From Halopseudomonas xinjiangensis (GTDB lineage Bacteria; Pseudomonadota; Gammaproteobacteria; Pseudomonadales; Pseudomonadaceae), in assembly GCA_011050525.1 (NCBI GenBank), contig DRFO01000021.1:55276-119275 (forward strand): 64,000 bases of DNA, read 5' to 3'. This document shows positions 35,202 to 42,352 of this stretch, piece after piece. The notes below the pieces were generated by a model. It was not told the origin of the DNA and did not search any database. It saw only the letters and a list, made by a program, of their open reading frames with translations. The translations under genes were made by a program, and so were the position numbers. Numbering within the stretch: position 1 is the stretch's first letter; every line of letters starts with the position of its first letter.

Positions 35202-35872
35202 CCACGATCCTCAAGCACATAGCCCACTCCGCGGAGAGTGTAAATCAGCTTCTTTTCGAAGGGCTCGTCGATTTTAGCCCGCAACCGTCTAATAGATACG
35301 TCAACAACGTTGGTGTCACAATCAAAATTAATGTCCCAAATCAATGAGATTATTTGAGTTCGTGTCATGACCAATCCAACGTTGCGCATCAATAGTTGTA
35401 AAAGTAAAAACTCCTTGGTCGTCAGATCAATGCGATGTCCCGCTTTGTGCGCACGATGTCTCGCGGGGTCAATTTCCAGGTCGGCGACCTTTAAAATTTC
35501 AGGTTCGGTAATTTTCTCGCTTCTCCGCAAGAGAGACCGTATTCTAGCGACGAGTTCCGGAAACTCAAACGGTTTAACTAAATAGTCATCCGCGCCTAAA
35601 TCAAGCCCTTTCACCTTGTTAGACAACCTGCCGCTTGCGGTCAACATCATGATTCGCGCATCACTGGTTCGACGAATTTCTTTTAGAACGGCCCAGCCGT
35701 CTTTCTCTGGCAGATTTACATCGAGTAACACTAAGGCATAGCTTTGCGTTTGGAAAAGATGTATTCCATCTGTTCCGGTCAACGCATAGTCAACTACGTA
35801 ACCGCATTCGCTGAGACCTTGCTGCAGATATTCGGCAGTCTTGATCTCGTCTTCGATGATTAAAATTCGCAT
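35198..35872 (-). CDS. czcR: OmpR-family metal response regulator (CzcR-like)
   Basis: Response regulator of 224 residues from ATG 35872 (MRILIIEDEIKTAEYL; AAGG seven bases upstream; an upstream in-frame ATG at 35899 adds an atypical head). E7-D8 and phosphoacceptor D51 (LVLLDVNLPEKDG) are present. The winged helix carries LTTKEFLLLQLLMRN and TLRGVGYVLEDRG. It resembles CzcR/CopR/IrlR. First gene of czcRS-czcCBA-PII. Likely binds the TGACA-N4-TGTCA core of the palindrome at 36337-36368. Confidence 0.92.
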   Translation of the reverse strand: MRILIIEDEIKTAEYLQQGLSECGYVVDYALTGTDGIHLFQTQSYALVLLDVNLPEKDGWAVLKEIRRTSDARIMMLTASGRLSNKVKGLDLGADDYLVKPFEFPELVARIRSLLRRSEKITEPEILKVADLEIDPARHRAHKAGHRIDLTTKEFLLLQLLMRNVGLVMTRTQIISLIWDINFDCDTNVVDVSIRRLRAKIDEPFEKKLIYTLRGVGYVLEDRG

Positions 35873-35928
35873 CGTTTGCCTTTTTTGTATGGTGCGCAAT
35901 CTGAACGACTGTAATGCGCGGGCCGATC

Positions 35929-35952
35929 AAAAAAAGGCGCCGTGAGGCGCCC
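35929..35952 (-). terminator. Intrinsic terminator upstream of czcR
   Basis: Two GGCGCC arms around GTGA, flanked by seven A on the left and six A on the right. On the minus strand it ends in a T-run and would stop transcripts coming from the small gene at 36008-36262. It thereby separates that gene from czcRS. Confidence 0.8.
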
Positions 35953-35958
35953 AAAAAA

Positions 35959-35997
35959 CATCTCTTGTTGAAGGAGTACAAAGTACTGCAAGAGATG
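35959..35997 (-). repeat. Nested inverted repeat between small gene and terminator
   Basis: Outer arms CATCTCTTG and CAAGAGATG (9 bp, perfect) enclose inner arms AGTAC and GTACT around AAA. It lies directly before the terminator in the minus-strand transcript and starts ten bases after the stop of the small periplasmic gene. It could be a 3'-end RNA structure. Confidence 0.6.
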
Positions 35998-36007
35998 AAA
36001 CCGCGCA

Positions 36008-36262
36008 CTAGCTGTTTTCAGGATCTTTCTTTTCGTTTCGTTCTATCGTGTCCAGAAACAGCTCGTCGTTATTCATAATAAGCTTTTTACGCTCTCCAGC
36101 TTCGTTATTAGTCGTAGACTCGTCCGCGTTCACACCGAATCCGTGGCGGTCGGCCAGCATCGTTCTCAGTCGCAGGCTGCCATCCTCGGCCATTATTGCC
36201 GTGCTGACCCCGGACAAGGCGATAGTCATGCTCAGTGCAGTCACCATTTTGTGATATGTCAT
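36008..36262 (-). CDS. Small periplasmic protein of unknown function at the czc locus
   Basis: An 84-residue protein starting at ATG 36262 (GAGGG upstream) with a signal peptide (MVTALSMTIALSGVSTAIMA). The mature part is short, charged and mostly helical (SLRLRTMLADRHGFGVNADE, then ELFLDTIERNEKKDPENS), with no cysteine and few metal ligands. I do not recognise the family. Its own perfect palindrome upstream (36337-36368) and terminator downstream mark it as a separate, probably metal-induced monocistronic unit. It may be a czc accessory factor, analogous in position to CzcE/CzcI (inference). Confidence 0.65.
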   Translation of the reverse strand: MTYHKMVTALSMTIALSGVSTAIMAEDGSLRLRTMLADRHGFGVNADESTTNNEAGERKKLIMNNDELFLDTIERNEKKDPENS

Positions 36263-36336
36263 AGCGCCCTCTTCTTGGCTTGGCATTGTGTGGAATCCAT
36301 GCCGCCATTATCCGGGCTAAGTCTAACAAGAGGGTT

Positions 36337-36368
36337 AGCCGTAAATGACAATCCTGTCATTTACGGCT
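36337..36368. promoter_or_regulatory. Perfect 14-bp-arm palindrome with CusR/CzcR-type core
   Basis: Arms AGCCGTAAATGACA and TGTCATTTACGGCT are perfect inverse complements around ATCC. The core AAATGACA-N4-TGTCATTT fits the E. coli CusR box (AAAATGACAA-NN-TTGTCATTTT). It is 75-106 bp upstream of the small periplasmic gene. In RNA it could also fold as a hairpin. Confidence 0.75.
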
Positions 36369-36529
36369 TTTCTGGCTACGTTTGTTCTGCTGCATCCCGT
36401 AGTTGAGTGGGTAACGCGCCGTAAGAGATCACCGATGGAATTTTTTGTTTTTGGGTGCGAGGGCGCAAAATCTACCATATTTGAGCATGAAAAGGATCAT
36501 CGCTGGCTACGCCTGGATATCGACAGCGG

Positions 36530-37126
36530 CTATGGCCTGCCAGCCTCGCAGTTTGCATCGCGCAGTATTCGGATGCCTCCCTTGAGCGCGATCGCTGCGA
36601 CGGCCAGACCGACGACCAGGTCGGGCCACGCCTGGCCGGTCCAAATGACGAGACCTCCACCGATGAGTACGCCAGCGTTCGCGATGAAATCGTTGGTGCT
36701 GAAGGTTGTTGCCGCACGGACAGTCACATCGGCCTCGCGGATTCGCTTGAGCAGCCAAACGCAGAGCGCGTTCACTGCCGCCGCACTTACCGCCATCACC
36801 ATCATGGTGGAACCTAGTGGTTCGACGTCACTCAAGAACCGGCGGATGACGTCAAGCAGGACGCCGGCGGCAAATAGGATCAACAGCCCTCCGGAAACGC
36901 GCGCGGCAGCTCGCTTCCAGACTGGGGGACGGTTTAGCGCCAGCAGGGTGATCAGGTAGACGATACTGTCGGAGGCGTTATCGAGCCCGTTGGCAATCAG
37001 CGCGCTGGAATCGGCCCTGAGGCCAGTCACCCCAAACGCTGCTGCGAGTGCCATGTTGAGGCCAAGAACTGTCCACAAGATTTTCCGCTGGCTCGCGGTG
37101 CGTATTTCCAGTTGGTCTTCACTCAT
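36530..37126 (-). CDS. CDF-like cation transporter, third atypical copy
   Basis: Membrane exporter of about 198 residues from ATG 37126 (MSEDQLEIRT; the frame is open upstream to 37282 but that part is not family-like). Six hydrophobic helices fill almost the whole protein; no cytoplasmic C-terminal domain. Metal-site motifs are GLDNASDSIVY in helix 2 and STNDFIANAGVL in helix 5, matching the unusual ND-x2-AN pattern of the copies at 18728 and 23074. It lacks their Cys-rich ends. No MerR gene adjoins it. An inverted repeat lies upstream at 37151-37190. Confidence 0.78.
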   Translation of the reverse strand: MSEDQLEIRTASQRKILWTVLGLNMALAAAFGVTGLRADSSALIANGLDNASDSIVYLITLLALNRPPVWKRAAARVSGGLLILFAAGVLLDVIRRFLSDVEPLGSTMMVMAVSAAAVNALCVWLLKRIREADVTVRAATTFSTNDFIANAGVLIGGGLVIWTGQAWPDLVVGLAVAAIALKGGIRILRDANCEAGRP

Positions 37127-37150
37127 ATTGTCGTTTCTCGTTGATGGTGC

Positions 37151-37190
37151 CGATGTCCAGTTTGAATTTGCCCCACTAAACCGGACATCG
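37151..37190. repeat. 13-bp inverted repeat upstream of the CDF-like gene
   Basis: CGATGTCCAGTTT and AAACCGGACATCG are inverse complements except one position, separated by 14 bases. It could be an operator for the gene starting at 37126 or the scar of paired insertion-sequence ends (TGTCC-AGTTT / TGTCC-GGTTT). Confidence 0.5.
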
Positions 37191-37301
37191 ACACACGTTC
37201 CCTTGGCGCTGGGGAAATAAAGCCATACGTTTGACGCCCCTTGTTGCAAGAGTTCCGCTCTACTCGTTTTGGTTCCTGTCACCTTGCAGGCCGCGTTGGC
37301 C

Positions 37302-37602
37302 TCAGATCAGGTTATAGCCGATCAGCACAATGATCGCGGCTGTCAATGCCGATGCGATAAGCGCAACCAGTCCGTCATTGGCAATCAAGGCACAATCAAT
37401 GCTATGAGCGTGGAACGCCGGGAATATCGCTTATCACCGGAGCGAGTACGACGAGACCGGTCAGAACGAGCAAGGGGCCGAATGATCGGCGCCCCACCTG
37501 TTCCATTACGGCTCCGAAGGACACCTTGCCGCTCTCTTCTGCAGCGTCGTTGATGCGGTCAAGGAGCTGCTCCAGATCCTGCGGTTTGTGACTTGGGTTC
37601 AT
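37302..37602 (-). pseudogene. ExoD-family membrane protein with internal deletion
   Basis: The frame from ATG 37602 encodes the ExoD N-terminus (LEQLLDRINDAAEESGKVSF, GAVMEQVGRRSFGPLLVLTG, VVLAPVISDIPGVP) and then hits stops after 37410. Just beyond, in minus-strand order, 37304-37380 encodes the family C-terminus (NDGLVALIASALTAAIIVLIGYNLI, then TGA). The central hundred or so residues are missing. This is a deleted exopolysaccharide-synthesis gene and probably marks the island edge. Confidence 0.75.
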
Positions 37603-37704
37603 GATCCTCCTGGCTTCGATTGGGGCGGGGCTGGCTGACTGCCTTTTGCCTGCCATGGAGGTCTGCATCGAGGTTGGACGAACAGCTAGTTGGAAAAGAC
37701 CCAT

Positions 37705-37917
37705 AGCTATGAGTTCCCCACAGCTTCTTGCCTTCCCGAATCAGACCGAAGTGCGCTGCCCAGCCGGTCTCGACCATCTGGGTCTTTCCCGTCACATCCC
37801 GTCGCGCCAGCTCTTTATGATAATGATAATTTGTAGTATTCGCATTTAGATGTTTAAATCCTGCTATCCGAATGATAATTTAACGTTGCCGCCGCCAGCC
37901 GGCCAGGTTCGACCGAG
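37705..37917. other. Intergenic region with Fur box before the iron-uptake operon
   Basis: About 210 bp between the exoD relic and fhuF. It holds the Fur box listed at 37817-37835 and a second half-like site (AATGATAATTTAACG near 37871). No gene seen. Confidence 0.6.
37817..37835 (+). promoter_or_regulatory. Fur box before fhuF
   Basis: TATGATAATGATAATTTGT matches the repeated GATAAT core of the Fur consensus. It lies 83-100 bp before the fhuF start and predicts iron repression of the fhuFCBD-like operon. Confidence 0.8.
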
Positions 37918-38676
37918 ATGTCCCAGGACCCTAATCACCTTGCCCGTCTGATCAGCATCACCTCGCAGGCCCTCCCTGGATTTGTCGGGCGGATTGGTCC
38001 GGTGAATGCCAATCAGCTCCTCTGCGGTAGCGTTGAAAACCCGGCGCGAATCGCATCGCTTCATGGCCATTGGCAACAGGCTCATCCGGAAGCTGGGCCG
38101 CATTACTGGAGCACGCGCAGTTGGACTCTACTGATCTGGCAGCCTGTCTACCTCAGTTTGTTGGCCGTACATCTGGCGAATCGGGCACCGTGCCTTGCGC
38201 AAATGGGGCAGTCGGTTGAAAGCGGATTCGTCGGAGGTTTCTGCCTTCCCGAGCATTGCCCACACAAGGGAGCCGAAGAGACGCTGATTCGGTTTGCCGC
38301 CGAGCAGATAAATGATTTCACGGAGCAGCAGCTTAACGAGTTCAACAGCGTATCGAGCATTTACCCAAAGCTGGCCCGCCTGCTGGTTGCCGATTGCGTG
38401 CGAGCCGCGCTGCTGCTGGTGCAACGTCAGCAGGGGCTGAGTAATGCGCAGCTGCGCGGCGTCGAGAGGTCATGGATGGAGGCGCTGGGCTTGCCGGGTG
38501 CCAGCGCGCTAATCGAGGTATGCCTGGACGACGGACGCGCATGCCTTGCACTGAGCCGCAAGGCCTGCTGCCAACATTTTCGCCGGAGCGACGGAGAACC
38601 ATGCAGCTCCTGCCCGAAGCTCAAGCAGGATGAGCGGTTACGCCGCCTGCGCCAGGAATTGCTGCTCGTATGCTGA
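37918..38676 (+). CDS. fhuF: FhuF-like siderophore-iron reductase
   Basis: Cytoplasmic [2Fe-2S] protein that reduces Fe(III) in imported hydroxamate siderophores so iron is released. 252 residues. The C-terminal cluster motif CCx10CxxC is complete: CC in KACCQHF, then GEPCSSCPK. The rest is weakly conserved helical sequence as usual for the family. Start ATG 37918 has no strong ribosome site. First gene after the Fur box; its end overlaps the ATPase gene by seven bases. It fits the hydroxamate chemistry encoded on the other strand. Confidence 0.9.
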   Translation: MSQDPNHLARLISITSQALPGFVGRIGPVNANQLLCGSVENPARIASLHGHWQQAHPEAGPHYWSTRSWTLLIWQPVYLSLLAVHLANRAPCLAQMGQSVESGFVGGFCLPEHCPHKGAEETLIRFAAEQINDFTEQQLNEFNSVSSIYPKLARLLVADCVRAALLLVQRQQGLSNAQLRGVERSWMEALGLPGASALIEVCLDDGRACLALSRKACCQHFRRSDGEPCSSCPKLKQDERLRRLRQELLLVC

Positions 38677-39437
38677 CGATGCGCAATATACAGGTGCGCC
38701 GTGATCAGCGGCTGATTCTCTCACTGGATAGCCTGGACATTGCGCCAGACCAGTTCACCGTTATTCTGGGCCACAACGGATCAGGCAAGTCGACGCTGAT
38801 GAATCTCATTGCCCGGCAGTTCAAGCCCGACCAGGGTCGGATTGAACTGGACGGCAAATCTTTGGCGAAGTACAGCCAGCGTGAGTTCGCCAGGCGTGTG
38901 GCTTTTTTGCCCCAGCGCTTGCCCGAAGTAGCAGGGCTGACCGTGCGGGAGCTGGTGCGCCTGGGACGCTTTCCCTGGCGCGGGCTCCTGGGACGCTGGC
39001 AAACGGAAGATAATCAGGTGGTCGAGCGCGCCCTGGTCGAGACCGATATCGCCCATTATGCCGAGCACCTCGCCGACAGCCTCTCGGGAGGCGAGCGCCA
39101 GCGGGCCTGGATCGCCATGTTACTGGCCCAGCAGGCACCCTTGATCTTGCTGGACGAGCCAACGTCGGCGCTGGATCTGGCGCACCAGTACGAGCTGATG
39201 GGATTGTTGCGCGCACTCAACCGCGAGGCTGGACGGGGTGTTGTCGCCATCCTCCATGACATCAATCTCACCACGCGCCATGCCGACCGGATCATAGCGC
39301 TGAAAGCGGGGCGGGTGCATTTTGATGGTCCGCCGGCGAAATTGCTTTGCCACGATATGCTCAGCCGCCTTTACGATATCGACATTCAACTAGTTGACCA
39401 GCCGGGCCAAGCCAACAAGATCGCCGTGGTAGGTTGA
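38670..39437 (+). CDS. fhuC: FhuC/FecE-type siderophore ABC transporter ATPase
   Basis: ATPase of a ferric-siderophore importer, 255 residues. Walker A is GHNGSGKST, Q-loop FLPQRLPEVAGLTVRELV, signature LSGGERQRAWIAML, Walker B LILLDEPTSALD, and H-loop AILHDINL. Starts inside the end of fhuF and is followed, after one base, by the permease gene. It drives passage of the ferric siderophore across the inner membrane. Confidence 0.95.
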   Translation: MLTMRNIQVRRDQRLILSLDSLDIAPDQFTVILGHNGSGKSTLMNLIARQFKPDQGRIELDGKSLAKYSQREFARRVAFLPQRLPEVAGLTVRELVRLGRFPWRGLLGRWQTEDNQVVERALVETDIAHYAEHLADSLSGGERQRAWIAMLLAQQAPLILLDEPTSALDLAHQYELMGLLRALNREAGRGVVAILHDINLTTRHADRIIALKAGRVHFDGPPAKLLCHDMLSRLYDIDIQLVDQPGQANKIAVVG

Positions 39438-39438
39438 G

Positions 39439-41451
39439 GTGGAGACGTCCATTACCAGGGCGATAGCCTGGGCTCCGCTGAGAAGCGGGCAACGGCGCTA
39501 CGCACTGACGCTATTGTTGCTACCCGCATTGGTGCTGGGCCATTTGAGCCTGGGGGCTGAGTTATCACCGGCGCAACTTTGGTCGCTGTTATCGGTTTCG
39601 TCGAGCAATAGCTTTGCGGCGATGGAGTTCGAACTCACTGTCTTGCCGCGCATGGTCATGGCGGTGCTGGTGGGCGCGGCAACGGGGCTGTCCGGTAGCG
39701 TTTTGCAGCAGCTGACCCAGAACCGTCTGGTATCGCCGATGACCCTTGGCGCCTCCTCGGGCGCCTGGCTCGGCTTGATTTGCGCCACATTGTGGTTCCC
39801 CTTGTTTGCAGTTCGGCATGGCGAGTGGGCAGCGCTGGGAGGTGCATTGGCGTCGGTCGGTCTGGTGCTGATGGTAGCGGGGCGCGACGGTATCGCCGGC
39901 TTGCCGGTTATCCTGGCGGGAATGGCTTTGAACCTGTTGCTGGGCGCCTTGGCTATGGCCATTCTGTTGCTCAACAATCAGCAAACGCGCGGTTTGTTCG
40001 TGTGGGGCGCGGGCGATCTGGGCCAGATCGATTGGCAATGGGTGGCCTGGCTATGGCCGAAGTTGCTGGTCGGGTTGCTGCTTGTCGCCCTTGCGCCGCG
40101 TGCGCTGACATTGATGCAATTGGGTAGCGCAGGTGCCCAGGCCCGCGGTATGACTCTGTGGCCGGTAATAGTGGCGCTGTTCCTGGTGTCAATCTGGCTG
40201 ACCTCGGTATCCATCACTGCGGTGGGCCTGATTGGTTTTATCGGTCTGATTACGCCAAACATGGCCCGTTTGTTCGGCGCGCGAACATCGCGTGACGAGC
40301 TGGTATACAGCGCCTTGCTGGGAGTCATGTTGTTGCTGGTTACCGATGGGCTGGCGCTGCTAATCAATCGCTGGGTTCCACAGCTGATTCCCAGCGGTGC
40401 GACGGTTGCGCTGATCGGCGCGCCGGTCTTGATATGGCTCTCGCGGCGGCAGTTATCCGCTGAGGATCAGCGGGCGCTGGCGCTGCCAAGTGGCGCGCAG
40501 CGCATGACCCGGCGCAGCTGGTGGCTGGTGTTGCTTGCCGCTGCTGGCGTGCTGATGATCAGCCTTTGTCTGAACCGCGGCGCCGACGGCTGGACCCTGG
40601 GTTGGCCGTCTCCGCTAATCTGGTCTTTGCGCTGGCCGAGAGTGTTGACCGCAGCCACCGCCGGCTGCGGTTTGGCGGTGGCCGGCATGTTGCTGCAACG
40701 CTTGCTACGCAACCCACTGGCCAGCCCCGATATCCTTGGTCTTACCGCAGGGGCATCCCTTGCGGTGATGCTGGCGCTTATGCTTTTCGGCAGTTCGCTG
40801 TTCTGGATTGTAGCGCCGTTCGCGGCCCTGGTTGGCAGTCTGGTGGTGTTGGGAGGGTTGTTGGTGCTTGGCCGCCGCCATCAATATTCGCCGGCAATCA
40901 TGGTGCTGGTCGGTATATCGCTGGCTGCGCTGAGCAATACGCTAGTGCAGCTCGGCTTGGCCAACGGATCAGGGGATGCCCTGGCCCTTTTGGGCTGGCT
41001 GTCGGGATCGACCTACCGGGTCACGGCCATTCAAGCAACGTGGCTGAGCGGTGGGGTGGTGGTCTTGATTGGCCTCAGTTTGCTATTTCAACGTGCCCTG
41101 ACGCTGATGTCGATTGGCGATAGCGTGGCCATGAGCCGCGGCCTGGATGTGCCTGTTATGAGAGTGACGTTATTACTGCTGGTGTCGCTGTTGTGCGCCC
41201 TGGTGACCAGCCTGCTCGGTCCGGTTGCGTTTCTTGGTCTGCTGGCACCGCATATGGCGGCGATGCTGGGCGCGCGGTGTGTGCGGGTGCAATTGCTGCT
41301 ATCCGCGCTGCTCGGAGCGGTGCTGATGCTTTTATCTGACTGGATCGGACGCACGCTGATATTTCCGTTGCAGATTCCCGTAGGTCTTGTGGCGTCCGTG
41401 GTCTGCGGCAGTTATTTCGTTTACCTGCTGGTACGGCAGCGCCTGGCATGA
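39439..41451 (+). CDS. fhuB: FhuB-type fused double FecCD permease
   Basis: Inner-membrane permease of 670 residues made of two FecCD-family halves in tandem (about 1-340 and 350-670), as in E. coli FhuB. Each half has around ten helices. Each also carries the coupling-loop type motif: GFIGLITPNMARLFG in the first, AFLGLLAPHMAAMLG in the second. Starts at GTG 39439, two bases after the ATPase stop. The fused form is characteristic of hydroxamate siderophore importers. Its end overlaps the binding protein gene by ATGA. Confidence 0.94.
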   Translation: METSITRAIAWAPLRSGQRRYALTLLLLPALVLGHLSLGAELSPAQLWSLLSVSSSNSFAAMEFELTVLPRMVMAVLVGAATGLSGSVLQQLTQNRLVSPMTLGASSGAWLGLICATLWFPLFAVRHGEWAALGGALASVGLVLMVAGRDGIAGLPVILAGMALNLLLGALAMAILLLNNQQTRGLFVWGAGDLGQIDWQWVAWLWPKLLVGLLLVALAPRALTLMQLGSAGAQARGMTLWPVIVALFLVSIWLTSVSITAVGLIGFIGLITPNMARLFGARTSRDELVYSALLGVMLLLVTDGLALLINRWVPQLIPSGATVALIGAPVLIWLSRRQLSAEDQRALALPSGAQRMTRRSWWLVLLAAAGVLMISLCLNRGADGWTLGWPSPLIWSLRWPRVLTAATAGCGLAVAGMLLQRLLRNPLASPDILGLTAGASLAVMLALMLFGSSLFWIVAPFAALVGSLVVLGGLLVLGRRHQYSPAIMVLVGISLAALSNTLVQLGLANGSGDALALLGWLSGSTYRVTAIQATWLSGGVVVLIGLSLLFQRALTLMSIGDSVAMSRGLDVPVMRVTLLLLVSLLCALVTSLLGPVAFLGLLAPHMAAMLGARCVRVQLLLSALLGAVLMLLSDWIGRTLIFPLQIPVGLVASVVCGSYFVYLLVRQRLA

Positions 41452-42326
41452 AGTGCATCGGCGTGGTCCGCATGGCAGGACTGGCGATTCTCCTGTGCTG
41501 CCTGGCAACCAATGCCCGGGCGCAGCCGCGTATCGCCGCGCTGAGCTGGGAGATGGTCGAGCATCTGCTGAAGCTAGGCATTACCCCGGTCGCCGTGGCG
41601 GACGCTCCCGACTATCGATCCTGGGTAGTGCATCCCGCTCTACCGCCTGGAGTGCCCAATGCGGGCACGCGCACTGAGCCGAACCTGGAGTTACTGGCGC
41701 AGCTGCGCCCCGAACTGATCCTGATTACCCCCCTGCTGGAAGACATACGCGACAAGCTTGAACGGATCGCTCCGGTCGTTTCCTATGATGATTTCACCCA
41801 GGACCAGGACAATCTGCTCATGCAGCGGGAGAATTTTTTGGCGTTGGCGCAGCGGGTAGGGCGCACTCCACAGGCGCACCAGCAGTTGGCGGCGATGGAT
41901 GACAGCATTGCCCGGATGCGCGAGCGGCTGATCCAACATTTTGGCGCGCAGCTACCCGACACCACAGTAATTCGTTTTGCCTCGCCGACGGTGGTCTATA
42001 TCAACGGCCCCAACTCCATGCCGCAACACGCGATGCAACTGCTCGGATTGCAGCCAGCTTACGATGCGCCCGTCAGCCGCTGGGGCAATATCCAGACGTC
42101 GGTTACCGTGCTGGGCAATATTGATGACGGGGCGGTGTTATATATTGAGCCCTTTGCCCAGGGTGAAAGGCTGTTTGCCACGCAATTGTGGCAGGCAATG
42201 CCGTTCGTCAGAAGCAGACGCTTCGCCGGAATGCGATCAACCTGGACCCATGGCGGTGTGTTCTGTGTGGAATACCTGGCGGCGGCCATTACGGATGCGT
42301 TACTGACCTTGCCACCCCGCCATTAG
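41448..42326 (+). CDS. fhuD: FhuD/FecB-type periplasmic siderophore-binding protein
   Basis: Binding protein of 292 residues with a signal peptide ending near ATNARAQ. Two lobes joined by a helix: the N-lobe has RIAALSWEMVEHLLKLGITP and LLAQLRPELILITPLL; the C-lobe has ADVWILPQ-like content shifted to WGNIQTSVTVLGNI. It passes the ferric siderophore to FhuB. Ends 27 bp from the convergent TonB-dependent receptor gene. Confidence 0.9.
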   Translation: MKCIGVVRMAGLAILLCCLATNARAQPRIAALSWEMVEHLLKLGITPVAVADAPDYRSWVVHPALPPGVPNAGTRTEPNLELLAQLRPELILITPLLEDIRDKLERIAPVVSYDDFTQDQDNLLMQRENFLALAQRVGRTPQAHQQLAAMDDSIARMRERLIQHFGAQLPDTTVIRFASPTVVYINGPNSMPQHAMQLLGLQPAYDAPVSRWGNIQTSVTVLGNIDDGAVLYIEPFAQGERLFATQLWQAMPFVRSRRFAGMRSTWTHGGVFCVEYLAAAITDALLTLPPRH

Positions 42327-42352
42327 CAGCGTGGCAGGCCGGTCAGAACGCC

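Noticed and set aside
36345..36959. Plus-strand frame opposite the third CDF-like gene
   Set aside because: Starts inside the palindrome region and reads antisense of the transporter; Ser/Thr/Arg-rich, typical of shadow frames.
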